This document shows, one piece after another, positions 34,335 to 45,215 of a DNA stretch of 64,000 bases. The translations under genes and the position numbers were made by a program. The number at the start of each line of letters is the position of its first letter. Within the stretch, counting starts at the first letter, position 1. The notes under the pieces were generated by a model, which did no database searches, was not told the DNA's origin, and was given only the letters and a program-made list of their open reading frames with translations. The stretch lies in the NCBI GenBank assembly GCA_034359265.1, contig CP136896.1, positions 12,059,501-12,123,500 of the forward strand, given 5' to 3'. This DNA is from Canna indica. Lineage: Eukaryota > Streptophyta > Magnoliopsida > Zingiberales > Cannaceae.

Positions 34335-37130
34335 GGGCAAATCAGTCACCACACATCCCAACAATAATGTTCTCACAAAATATACTTTTGTAAAAGAATT
34401 GGTAGGCAGTTTTTGAGGTGTTTGAGATTGTCTCAGAGGTTTGAGTAATGCCGATAGGGCCGAGTGAGGGCTGAGCCGAGGAGCGTAAGGCAAGACCATG
34501 CATGAGGGGTTGTGTAAGGACTTTGAGGTCAGAAGTAGTAGCATGATGGCCAATGAGTCAGCTGGTGAAAATTGAGTCCTGGTCGCGTAAGGATTCTGAG
34601 GCCGAAAGTAGTGGCTCTGGGGGCCGAGGACCGCACTCGAGGGTTCAAGCCGAGCTCGCTGAGGAGCATAAGGCAGGACCGCACGCGAGGGGTCGTGTAA
34701 GGGCTTTGAGGTCGGGAGTAGCGGCTCTTGGGGTCGAGGACCACACTCGGGGGTTCATGCCGAGCTCGCTGAGGAGCGTAAGGCAGGACCGCGTGCGAGG
34801 GGTCAAGTAAGGGATCTGAGGCCAGAAGTAGTGGTACGATGGCCAACGATCCATGCTGGTGAAAATTGAGTCCTGGTCGTGTAAGGGCTCTGAGGCCGGA
34901 AGTAGCGGCTCTAGGGGCTGAGGACTGCACTTGGGGGTCCAAGCTGAGCTCACCGAGGAGCGTAAGAAAGACTGCGCGAGGGGTCGTGTAAGGGCTCTAA
35001 GGTCGGAAGTAGTGGCACGATGGCCAACTAGCCAGACTGGTGAAAATCTTGTCCTAATCATGTAAGGGCTCTGAGGCCGGAAGTAGTGGCATGATAAGCA
35101 ACGAGCTAGGCTGGTGAAAACCAAGTTTTGGTCGTGTGAGGGTTATGAGGCCAGAAATAGCGGCTCTGGGGGTCGAGGACCGCACTCGGGGGTTCAAGCC
35201 GAGCTCGCCGAGGAGCGTAAGGTAGGACCGCGTGCGAAGGGTCGTGTAAAGGCTCTGAGGCCGAAAGTAGTGGTGCGATGGCCAACGAGTCACTCTAGTC
35301 AAAACTGAGTCATGGTCGTGTAAGGGCTCTGAGGTCAGAAGTAGAGGCTCTGGGGGCCGAGGACTGCACTGAGAGATTCAAACCGAGCTCGCTGAGGAGC
35401 ATAAGGCAAGATCGGGAGCGAGGGATCATGTAAGGGCTCTAAGGGCAAAAGTAGTGGCACGATGGCGAGCGAGCTAGGCTGGTAAAAATCGAGTCCTGAT
35501 CGTTTGAGGCTCTGAGGCCGGAAGTAGTGGCGCGATAGCCAATGAGCCAGGCTGGTGAAAATTGAATCCTGGTCGTGGGGGTTCAAGCCAAGCTCGCCGA
35601 GGAGCGTAAGGCAAGACCGCGCGAGAGGGATCGTGTAAAGGCTCTAAGGCCGGAGGTAGTGGCGCGATGACCAACGAGCTAGGCTAGTGAAAATTGAGTC
35701 CTAATCGTGTAAGGATTTTGAGGTCAGAAGTAGTGGCTCTGGGGTCCGAGGACCGCACTAGGGGGTTCAAGCTGAGCTCGTCGGGGAGCGTAAAGCAGGA
35801 CCGCGCATGAGGGATCTATTAGTAGTGTGCCCTAGGCCAACGGAATAGTAATTAACATTGTTACTTTGCTTTCCATTAATGGAACACTTGCTTGATCTTG
35901 TTATTTATTATGAGCGTATTTAACTTGATAATTGACTCATTGAATAGTTGATTTCGCCTAATAGTCATCAAGTATGAGATTTGATAGTAAAACCCTAAGG
36001 CAATTGGAATCATATTCTAAACAGTCCCTAGTTGGTCTTTGTTTTGGAACGATAATGAATAAAGACTAGTATGCAGTCTCACTAACGGTGTTCTTATTTT
36101 ACTGATCATGGATATATGATATCAAAGTCAGATCATAGACACATGTTGGAGAACATGGTGTCGGACAGACCCACCGTGAGAATACTACATGGATTATATC
36201 ATTAGTATATTCCCAGCAGTAATGATACATCAATTCTCCTACATGATGTGACCATGGATTCTTATATGAGGAATTCTGTATTTTGATTTAGTCTAACATC
36301 ATCTTTAACCGAATGGTAATAAGGACTGCAGTTGGACATAGAATGAATCATGCAGAGGAATATGTGTAGTCGTGAAGGAATTTGTCCCTCTCATATATAT
36401 ATGAGAGAGATATCTTTGGGCCTCTTGATGAGTGTGACTGAAGAAATGCATGATCGTGCTAAAATAAATTGATAGAAGTATCAATGTCATTTGTTAAGTG
36501 AGTCTACTCAGGAATCAAGAAACTAGATTGAGCAATATAAGGATGATGTAATCCATGCCTTATGCTCGATCTAGATATCGCGTGACAAAAGGACATAGTA
36601 TCATACTATGAGTTAGGTTACCCGGATCACCGACCCAAGTCACTCACTTGACTTGGGTAGTCATAATGTCTTGCTAGAGGCCGCTTATGACTTGTGGGTT
36701 ATAAATGTTATTCGAACCCACTGCCAACGTTAAGTGAACCTACAAGGTCGCACACATAGAGCGAACCGAATTGGGCTTAGGGTTATGACTCATCGGATTG
36801 GATCCATATGACCATTAACTCACAATTCTTTATTGGTAATTTTAGAAATTAATTTCAAATTTAAAAAGAAGTTTTCAAATTGAAATTAATTATTCTCAAT
36901 TTTGAAATGTGATTTCATTATTGGAATTAAGTTGATCACAATTGGTAACGTATCCCTAATATTTGGTATTAAAGGATACAATATAATTGGCACATTGAAT
37001 TTAGGAAATTCATCCTTGATAATTGTTATTAAGGATATATTTTATTAGGACACTAAAATTATTTTAAGATTTCAGATATGACTTTGAATTGATCAACGAT
37101 TGAGATGACTCGATCAATATGATTGAGTAT

Positions 37131-37140
37131 TCTATAAATA
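37131..37140 (+). promoter_or_regulatory. TATA box of the solo LTR
   Basis: TCTATAAATA is well placed for an LTR promoter, with about 380 bp of downstream R/U5-like sequence before the CACTA insertion. Transcription from here would run into the CACTA element. Confidence 0.5.
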
Positions 37141-37874
37141 CCCGCCTATGGTTTAGATGTGTTAATGATTATGTCCTGGTTGCTGCCGACCTCTTCCAAA
37201 AGGAAGCCGACCTCCTTTTGAAGGAAGCTGAGCTCCCTTTGGGACAGTCGACTTCCACCAAAGAGAGACAAAGAGAGAAGAGTTCGGAAGGAGTTCCGTG
37301 CTCTTCTAGATCGGAAGGAGTTTTGATAGAGCCGAGCTAGCACTCTCGAGCCACCTAGTTCGTTGCGTTCGTCCGTGTGCTAACCGTAGAGGGTGTTCTT
37401 TGCTTGGCATCCCCTGGATCGTGATCTTGGATTCGTGAAATAGAAGACAGAGTTCGGTCTTCAAAGGCATAATCCTCAACAAAGTAATGATTTAATAGAG
37501 ATGCATGGATCCATTTGGGTATACACTACTAGAAATATGGTCTTCAGCAACGGCTATCAGCAACGGCCGCTCAAGCCGTTGCTATTTGCAACGGCATTCA
37601 TACGGCCGCTCGAGCCGTTGCAGATATGAGGTATCTGCAACGGCTTTCTAACGGGCGAGTGAGCCGTTGCTGATGATGTTAATTATCAGCAACGGCATTC
37701 ATACGGCCGCTCGAGCCGTTGCAGATATGAGGTATCTGCAACGGCTTTCTAACGGGCGACTGAGCCGTTGCAGATGATGTTAATTATCAGCAACGGCTTT
37801 CTAACGGACAAGTTAGCCGTTGCTGATGATAACGTATTAGCAACGGCTTTCTAACGGGCGAGTGAGCCGTTGCT

Positions 37875-38040
37875 GATAAGTTTATATAGGGCACGCAGTC
37901 GCGCCCGACCCTTCTTCCTCCCGCTGTTGCCGCCGCCGCTTCTGCTCTCGCCTCTCGCCGCCGCTGCCGCTGCTGCCGACGCCGACGCCGACGACGACGA
38001 CGCCTCTTCCTCCTCCCGCTGCTGCCGACTTGTTCAGGTA
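37875..38040 (+). promoter_or_regulatory. CACTA promoter and leader of the gene-capturing element
   Basis: TTTATATAGGGCACGC precedes a GC-rich, CCGCTGCTGCC-type leader ending at the donor TTGTTCAG/GTATG. It matches the promoter blocks of the two related elements. Before the inner insertion it would have driven transcription into the captured fragments. Confidence 0.6.
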
Positions 38041-38902
38041 TGCTTCGCCGGCCGGCCCCTTCCCGCCGACGACCCCAACGCGCTTCCCCTTCCCTACTTC
38101 TTTCCTTCTATATATTTCTTCTTCCTCTCGCCCTAATCCACCCAACGGTTTTTCTTGTTCTAGTTGTGTTCTTGCTTTCCGCCAGCACTTCCCGATCGTA
38201 CACTACTAGAAAAATGGTCATCAGCAACGGCTGATGCCGTTGCTGAGCCGTTGCTGAAGAGCATCAGCAACGGCTGAGCCGTTGCAATAGCGCCGTGACA
38301 GAAAGTCGCGTTGCTGATGACTTCGCAACGGATCAGCAACGGCCGCTCGGGCCGTCGCTCAAAACATTATCAGCAACGGCCGCTCGGGCCGTCGCTAAAA
38401 CTATTATCAGCAACGGGTTTGCAACAGACCCGGAGCCGTTGCTGATAACATTAATAGCAACGGCCTCGAGTCCGTAGCAAAGCCGTTAGTAAAAACCCGT
38501 CGCTAAGCCGTTGCTGTAGGTCATCAGCAACGGTTGTCGATACACTTTTAGCAACGGCTTTCCCACGGACGGCCGTGGGAAAGCCGTTGCTGATGACCCA
38601 TACCTGCAAACAGAAATATTTCAAATTTCTAATTTCCGTTGATACATTGATACATTTATCTGATACATAACTCACACACCCATACCCTCATACACACATC
38701 ACAAACATCTCATACACATTCATTCACACATCACAAACACACCAAGATATACATCAAAACAATTATATTTATATTCATAATTATCCACGATAGTATAAAC
38801 ACAATTCAAATGTAAAATTGAAGTATCAACATCTGAGTAACATAGTCAATATAAATTAAACAAGTTCAATATCTGAGTAACAAAGTCAATATAAACAAAA
38901 TC

Positions 38903-40468
38903 TCACGATGACGATGGAGGATGGCCTGGATCATATGGCGGGGTCTGGAGTGCTTGAGTGTACACCGGCGTGGACTGACTCGAGGACGACGGATTAGATG
39001 ATGCCGAAGAGATGCCTGCTTCGGGATGACCCGACAAGTTGCGTAGCATAGCTTCTATATTCGCCATCGTCTGACTCTGACGCGCCATCGTCTGACTCTG
39101 GTGCTCCATCATCTCAGTCTGACGCGCGACCGTCTCCTCTAGAGTCCTTATTCTGTTACTATGATCATAACTGGATCTAGAGGTGGACGGCCGCTCACCA
39201 GCGACCGGAGGGGTCGGTGCCCCAAGTGGCCCTAGTACGGCTCGCGCATGACCACTATCTGCGAAGCCATATACGCGGCCATGGTCCCAGCCACCTGCGG
39301 CCTCGACCCACGATGCTGCGTCAAAGTCCTCGGGGGTACCCCCGCGCTGCACCACCGTCTGGCTGTAGGTCTCCTACTCGAGTTTGATTTTTTGTTTAAT
39401 ATTTATCATAAAACTTAAATTATAAATATATAATGAATAATTTAAACAAATATATAATTACCATAATGTATGCAGCGCGGTTGTGGATGTACTCCCCAGT
39501 CCCATGTGCTCGACGGTGAGTCCGCTCAAACACTGCCATCGGGGAGGGTCGCTGGACAGTCCCGTCATCCGACACCGTCGTCTACATTTACAAAACAAAT
39601 ACATTAATTAGTACACATAATAACAAATAAAATATATAATTAAAAGATATACTTACCATACGGTTTGCGTGCACTGCAAATGCAACAGAGCCGCCGGTGT
39701 GACGCGCTGCTCCTCCCGACATGCGATTTCTAGCCGCATTCCGAGAAACCTCCTGCCATCGATCCGTCGACCATATCCCCACGAGCTGGTCCCATATATC
39801 CGGAGTAATCCAACCGGGGCCGTATCCCCGAGTCTCCGCGATGTTAGTGGTCCCAGCTCGGGCCATCGCCTGGGACCGAGCTTGCCCCAGCTGCCCGTTG
39901 TACCTTGCCCGAGAAATAGCCTCCCAGGCAGCGTAAATGAAGGGCCTCTGGTCCTCGGCCCATGTATAGCGAGCCTGCAAAATAATAATATCAGTACCAA
40001 TATTAATATATCATCATGCATGTAAAAAAAATAATAATACGTGCCTCAAACTCGCGCCATAACATGTCGACGTGCTCGCTAGGCACGTGAGACCACGTAG
40101 GCCATGCCCCGTGCATGTATCGTCGAATAGTAGAAGAAATGCTCCTCGGCACTTCTTCTTGCTGGAACCTGCACAACAAAAATAAATTTTAATATTATAT
40201 TATGATATAATGAATTTGTAATGATTCATAATTCATGATATATTACGTACCGCTCCCCAATCACGCTAATCAATCTACGTGACTCTGTGGCTGGTGGAGG
40301 CTGCCACCTGTTCGGCCCGCGTGGCCGCCTACGTCTGGATGTACTAGCCTCGGCAGTATCATCGGAATGAGGATCAGCAACAGGAGGATCAGCAGCATGA
40401 GTAAGTGCTGGAGTCTCACCGATCGGAGACTCCGAAACTCTCCTGCGTCGATAACCACGACCAGACAT
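38903..40468 (-). CDS. CACTA TNPA-like protein (Plant_transposase/En-Spm family)
   Basis: In En/Spm, TNPA binds the subterminal repeats and works with TNP2 in excision and in transposon regulation; that role is inferred here. Five exons (minus): 40468-40251, 40168-40045, 39974-39657, 39581-39462, 39373-38903, giving about 416 residues in one phase-consistent frame. Intron 2 would use a GC donor (GAG/GCACGT); the reading phase supports it. The N-terminus is Arg-rich (MSGRGYRRRRVSESP). The family core has RRYMHGAWPTWSHVP, FIYAAWEAISRARYN, WDQLVGIWSTDRWQEVSRNA, FAVHANRM, FERTHRRAHGTG and DFDAASWVEAAGGWDHGRVYGF. A coiled coil follows (LEETVARQTEMMEHQSQTM), then a Ser/Pro tail. It starts about 75 bp downstream of TNP2. 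No stops. Confidence 0.85.
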
Positions 40469-40543
40469 ATCTGTCGAACAGACATATAATCAGATTATTG
40501 TATAAATAGTAGAGATATATTTAATAAAATATATACTTTACAA

Positions 40544-43500
40544 TTATTCTTCATCATCTGAATAATAGTCTTCGAATTCTTCTTCTTCTTCCTCTTCTTC
40601 CTCTTCTTCCTCTTCTTCATCTTCTTCATCTTCAGCTTCCTCAATTTCATGATCGTCATCATCAGCATATTCAACTTCTAATTGAATTGACGTTGTGTCT
40701 GCATCCTCGAGTATTGGAATAATACGATCCACAGCAGGAATATCTTCTTCTTGATAGAAACCAGGAGGATCATTTTCTCCTACTATCGGATCAATTTTTC
40801 CTCTACCTTTTGTCTTACAGACTACACGCCAATCTGCTCTATCTTTATTTCGAGCCGGATACTTCGCGTAATATACTTGTTCGGCTTGTGATGCCAATAT
40901 AAAAGGCTCATTTGCTGCCAATTTCGATTTATAATTAACCTCAACAAGTTTGTATTTTGGATGAACTTTCATGCCCCTTTCTGTTGTATCGAACCAATGA
41001 CATCTAAATAGGATCACTGATTTCAAGCCGAAGTAGTGCAACTCTATCACTTCTTCAATCAGTCCATAAAAATCCATATCACATTCAACATAGGTTGTCC
41101 CTTTCACGCAGACCCCAGCATTCATCGTCTTCTTTGCAAATGAATATTCAACCGTGTGAAATTTATACCCGTTAACAAAATATCCGCTATAGCACGACAC
41201 AAGTCGCGACGGTCCACTAACAAACTCAAATATTTTTTCATCTATTTCAGCTCTGTGATCTTTGCTGTAAGTCTGAATCCAAGTAGGGAAATCACGATTC
41301 CGTAATCTCTCCAATTCTTGATCGTTGTGAATAGAGTATTTTTGCACCATCTCAATGTCAAATATTTCAATGAATTGTTCAATCTCTGGACAATTGAGTA
41401 ATACATACAAGTGTGCCAAATGATACTCTTCATCGCTTAAGTGTCGAGATGGACGAGAACCAAAAGCACGACCAGAGTGACAAAATATATTTAAACGTCC
41501 ATCTGAATGTCGAACACCCCCATCGTCGTTACGTGGAAGACGATCAAATCTTGTCTGTACTGTCGATTCAAAGTAAAATGAGCAGAATGTTGAAATTTCT
41601 TGGATGATATACGATTCAGATATTGATCCTTCAACAGCTGCGGTGTTCTTTACTTTTTTCTTCAGACGATTCATGTATCTTTCAAATAAGTACATCCAAC
41701 GATATTGAACGGGGCCACCAACTCGTGCCTCGTATGCCAAGTGTATCGGTAGATGCTCCATCGAGTCAAAAAATGCAGGAGGGAAAAACTGCTCCAGCTT
41801 GCATATGATTTCAACAATATTATTTTCAAGTGTTGACATATCTTCGACTCGAAGGACATTTGCACAGATGCTTCTAAAAAACATACTTAATTCAGTCAAC
41901 GGACCCCAAATATTATCAGGTAGAAGATCTCGAAATGCGATCGGAAGTAATCTCTGCATGAATACATGACAATCATGGCTCTTCATCCCTGATATTTTGC
42001 AATCATCGACGTTCACACATCGAGATAAGTTTGAAGCATATCCATCGGGTAATCTGAGTTCTTTTACCCATTGACAAACATCTTTGATCTGTTGTTTATT
42101 TAACACATATAGGGCCTTCGGTTTCAGATATCGTCCGTTGACCTCTTGTAACTCCAACTCTGGTCTTTTACAAAGTATTTTCAGATCATGTCGGGCTTTG
42201 ACATTATCTTTAGTTTTTCCAGAAATATCCATCACAGTGTTGAAAATATTATCAAACACATTTTTTTCAATGTGCATGACATCTAAATTATGTCGAATCA
42301 ATAATGAACTCCAATAGGGCAATTCCCAAAAGATACTTTTTTTCACCCAGTTGTGTGTTTGGCCAAAACCTGACACTCTTTCATTGCGACCGAATACTAT
42401 ATCTGGAAGTGCTGAAACACGTGCTAACATTTGTTCACCAGACAACATCGGTGGTGGCCCATCTCTTTCGACTCTGCCCTTAGTAAATTTATTACGATTC
42501 CTTCGATACTGGTGATGAACCGGTAGGAATCGACGATGACAATCAAAGAATGAGATTTTTCGTCCGTTCTGAAGACTGATTGATTTAGAGTGTTCCATAC
42601 AATACGGGCAAGAGAGTCGGCCGTGAGTGCTCCAACCCGACAACATGCCGTACGCGGGGAAATCATTGATTGTCCACAAGACCGCGGCCTTTAAATTGAA
42701 GTTTTGCTTCCGATGACAATCATAAGTGACAGCTCCCTCAGTCCACAATGTTTTCAATTCATCTATCAAGGGTCTGAGAAATATGTCAATTTCTTTTCGC
42801 GGGCCCTTAGGACCCGGAATAATCATCGAAAGATAAATAAATTCATCTTTCATGCACATTGACGGTGGCAAATTATAAACTGTCAACAGCACTGGCCAAA
42901 CTGAATAAGGAGTTGCAGAATGCCCAAACGGATTAAAACCATCTGTGCACAATCCCAATCTGATATTTCTAGTATCCATAGCAAATGAAGGATAACATGT
43001 ATCCAAATGTTTCCATGCTTCACTGTCAGATGGATGAGTCATTACTGTATCATCACGACTTCTTGCATGCCAACTCATGTAGGGGGCTGTCTTTTCCGAC
43101 ATGAATAATCTTTGAAGCCTCGGTGTTAGTGGAAAATACCGAAGCACCTTAAACGGGATATTTTTCTGTCGGACCGATTTCTTCTCCTTGTAACGAGGGT
43201 GTTGACATACAGGGCATTTATCCAACTGCACATTTTCTTTATAATATAAAATGCAGTTATTTTGGCACGCGTGTATTTTTTCGTACCCAAGCCCCAATTT
43301 TCTCATTAGCTTTTTAGTCTTATAAAAAGTAGGCTCAAACTTGTTATCAGTAGGCAGCATTCCATTAATCAATCCAGCAATCCGATCATACGCAACTCCG
43401 CTGATATTACAATCGGCCTTGATGTTTAAGAGCTGTGTCATTGCTGAAAACCTAGTGTATTTAGGACAATTCTCATACAAAGGTTCATCGGCAGCTTTCA

Positions 43501-44023
43501 ACATCTCGTAAAATTCTGCAGCTTCTTTATTCGGTAATTCAATCTCTACCGCAGCCCCTACTTCTGTGATATCAACCGCTGTAGTATCTGGTGGGACTGA
43601 TGTCTGAAGAACTGGCCGATCAACATTATCATTCAGGTGGAATTGACCCCCAAGACTATCAAGTATCATAGTTCTATAAGGATTACATTGACCGGATGAA
43701 GAAGCACCAGCAGAGGAAGATTCACCATATGTCTGAACGACAGGATTGCTCGACGTCCCGACTTCGCGTGACTCCCCGTGACAAGTCCATAGAAAATATC
43801 TTGGTGTAAATCCTTTGGTATATAGATGCAGAGTGACAGTCTCCCGATCCAAAAATCGGCCATTCGAACAAATGCGGCACGGACATCGGATTTGATCACC
43901 CATGCTAACGAAATTCCGATTCGAATAGGCGAAATTTAGGAAGTACGTTACGCCTAATCGAAACTCATTCGTTAAAGCTCCATGATCAAAACGTCGGTAC
44001 ATCCAACTTCGATCAGCCGACAT
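40544..44023 (-). CDS. CACTA transposase TNP2
   Basis: TNP2 is the catalytic transposase of plant CACTA elements. One uninterrupted frame of 1159 residues starts at MSADRSWMYRRFDHG; the open frame begins 7 codons earlier without an ATG. In order: a transposase-associated domain (about 5-85, with CPCRICSNG); a zinc-binding KCPVCQHPRY (about 270); the Tnp2 transposase domain (about 345-555), including LGLCTDGFNPFG with the first catalytic Asp and later LDVMHIEKNVFDNI; a DUF4218 region (about 690-810, LPIAFRDLLP, SMFFRSIC, FFDSMEHLPIHL); a DUF4216 region (about 968-1040, YVECDMDFYGLIEEVIEL, HWFDTTERGMK). The C-terminus is an extreme acidic tail (poly-Glu, ending FEDYYSDDEE). No stop or frameshift is visible in 3.5 kb, which is unusual for plant CACTA copies and suggests recent activity. 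Confidence 0.93.
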   Translation of the reverse strand: MSADRSWMYRRFDHGALTNEFRLGVTYFLNFAYSNRNFVSMGDQIRCPCRICSNGRFLDRETVTLHLYTKGFTPRYFLWTCHGESREVGTSSNPVVQTYGESSSAGASSSGQCNPYRTMILDSLGGQFHLNDNVDRPVLQTSVPPDTTAVDITEVGAAVEIELPNKEAAEFYEMLKAADEPLYENCPKYTRFSAMTQLLNIKADCNISGVAYDRIAGLINGMLPTDNKFEPTFYKTKKLMRKLGLGYEKIHACQNNCILYYKENVQLDKCPVCQHPRYKEKKSVRQKNIPFKVLRYFPLTPRLQRLFMSEKTAPYMSWHARSRDDTVMTHPSDSEAWKHLDTCYPSFAMDTRNIRLGLCTDGFNPFGHSATPYSVWPVLLTVYNLPPSMCMKDEFIYLSMIIPGPKGPRKEIDIFLRPLIDELKTLWTEGAVTYDCHRKQNFNLKAAVLWTINDFPAYGMLSGWSTHGRLSCPYCMEHSKSISLQNGRKISFFDCHRRFLPVHHQYRRNRNKFTKGRVERDGPPPMLSGEQMLARVSALPDIVFGRNERVSGFGQTHNWVKKSIFWELPYWSSLLIRHNLDVMHIEKNVFDNIFNTVMDISGKTKDNVKARHDLKILCKRPELELQEVNGRYLKPKALYVLNKQQIKDVCQWVKELRLPDGYASNLSRCVNVDDCKISGMKSHDCHVFMQRLLPIAFRDLLPDNIWGPLTELSMFFRSICANVLRVEDMSTLENNIVEIICKLEQFFPPAFFDSMEHLPIHLAYEARVGGPVQYRWMYLFERYMNRLKKKVKNTAAVEGSISESYIIQEISTFCSFYFESTVQTRFDRLPRNDDGGVRHSDGRLNIFCHSGRAFGSRPSRHLSDEEYHLAHLYVLLNCPEIEQFIEIFDIEMVQKYSIHNDQELERLRNRDFPTWIQTYSKDHRAEIDEKIFEFVSGPSRLVSCYSGYFVNGYKFHTVEYSFAKKTMNAGVCVKGTTYVECDMDFYGLIEEVIELHYFGLKSVILFRCHWFDTTERGMKVHPKYKLVEVNYKSKLAANEPFILASQAEQVYYAKYPARNKDRADWRVVCKTKGRGKIDPIVGENDPPGFYQEEDIPAVDRIIPILEDADTTSIQLEVEYADDDDHEIEEAEDEEDEEEEEEEEEEEEEEFEDYYSDDEE

Positions 44024-44079
44024 GATTCTGTCAATCAATGACAATTTCTTTGGTTAATGTCTTTAGGTGAGATGGTCCT

Positions 44080-44310
44080 ATTCCATTCGGGATTTATGTT
44101 ATTCGTACTGCACTTACGTTTTTATTTTAACTGTTAACTAATTATTCTAAATTTCGACAGCATCTCCCTACAGTTCTCCGAATACGCATATCATCTGGGC
44201 GCGTATCGGAGAACAAGAGAGATGTTGCCGAAATTTAGAATAATTAGTTAACAGTTAAAATAAAAACGTAAGTGCAGTACAAATAACTATATTCCCAAAT
44301 TGTCCAATCA
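44080..44310. repeat. Near-perfect hairpin just upstream of TNP2
   Basis: Inverted arms of about 85 bp run from GTACTGCACTTACGTTTTTA (about 44105) to its complement ending about 44281. Weaker pairing extends outward. The tip pairs CTCCGAATACGC with GCGTATCGGAG around a loop of about 11 bases. Being 60-80 bp before the ATG, it lies in the TNP2 5' leader or leader intron. Confidence 0.87.
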
Positions 44311-44504
44311 GGGACAATTCAAGAATTGTACGTCGTATAAAAGATCATCTACTTCTTTTACACGAACATACAATCCCCGAACGGATCTAAGGTTTTGCTA
44401 AATCATATCCGACTGATCGATGCGTACGTGAAACATATCAACTCGTCGGATGGATGATTATTTTCTAAATGTTTTGAGACAGTTCGAGTCCATATTGGAC
44501 GATT

Positions 44505-44735
44505 TCGGCGCGCGTCCGAAGTGGACGATTCCGGCGCGGGTCCGAATTGGACGATTCCGGCGCGCGTCCGAAGTGGACGATTCCGGCGCGAGTCCGAATT
44601 GGACGATTCCGGCGCGCGTCCGAAGTGGACGATTCCGGTGCGAGTCCGAATTGGACGATTCCGGCGCGAGTCCGAATTGGATGATTCCGGCGCGCGTCCG
44701 AAGTGGACGATTCCGGCGCGCGTCCGAAATTAATC
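44505..44735. repeat. 26-bp minisatellite in the CACTA leader
   Basis: About nine copies of a 26-bp unit with core GACGATTCCGGCGCGCGTCC are present. CpG density is very high relative to the surrounding DNA. It is the inverse of the array at 24665-24940, and copy number differs slightly between the two elements. Confidence 0.9.
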
Positions 44736-44822
44736 TAAACCCTAATAATTAATCTAACAAATTAAACAATTAATCTAAACAATTAATTAACATTTATAAA
44801 ATAATTAATTAACAATTTCAAA

Positions 44823-44825
<3 letters not shown>

Positions 44826-44860
<35 letters not shown>
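44826..44860. repeat. (AT)n microsatellite
   Basis: About 17 AT units, present in the full-length element and mostly absent from the derivative at 24550-24600. Confidence 0.9.
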
Positions 44861-45039
44861 CGGCGCCGGAGTCCACCCTCCGGCGCCGGCGTACAGTGGC
44901 CGGACACACTGTCCGGCCACTGTAGAAGGTCCGGCGGCGGCCATAGGCCGACCGCCGCCGGCCGAAACCCTAGAAATAGGGTTTCGGTCGGATTTTAATA
45001 TCTCCGGCCGAAACCGTATAGGCCGGCCGATCAACATAC

Positions 45040-45215
45040 CGGCAGCAGCGGCAGCGGCGCGGCGGCGAGAGGCGTCGGCGAGAGGCGTCGGCGAGAGGCG
45101 TCGGCGTCGGCAGCAACGGCAGCAGCGGCGAAGTTCTCGGCAGGAGGCGGCGGCGGCAGCAGCGGGAGGAAGAAGGGTCGGGCGCGAGAGCGTGCCCTAT
45201 ATAAACTTATCAGCA
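45040..45215 (-). promoter_or_regulatory. Promoter and leader exon of the full-length CACTA element
   Basis: On the minus strand TTTATATAGGG (about 45207-45197) is followed by the GC-rich leader (CGACCCTTCTTCCTCCCGC). The block is shared with the related elements at 24262 and 37875. Downstream, at 44962-44986, lies a palindrome of two telo-box motifs. Confidence 0.65.

Noticed and set aside
34529..35674. Several long open frames on both strands, some over 130 codons
   Set aside because: They recur with the tandem unit and exist in several frames at once, as expected for a GC-rich array with few stop trinucleotides.
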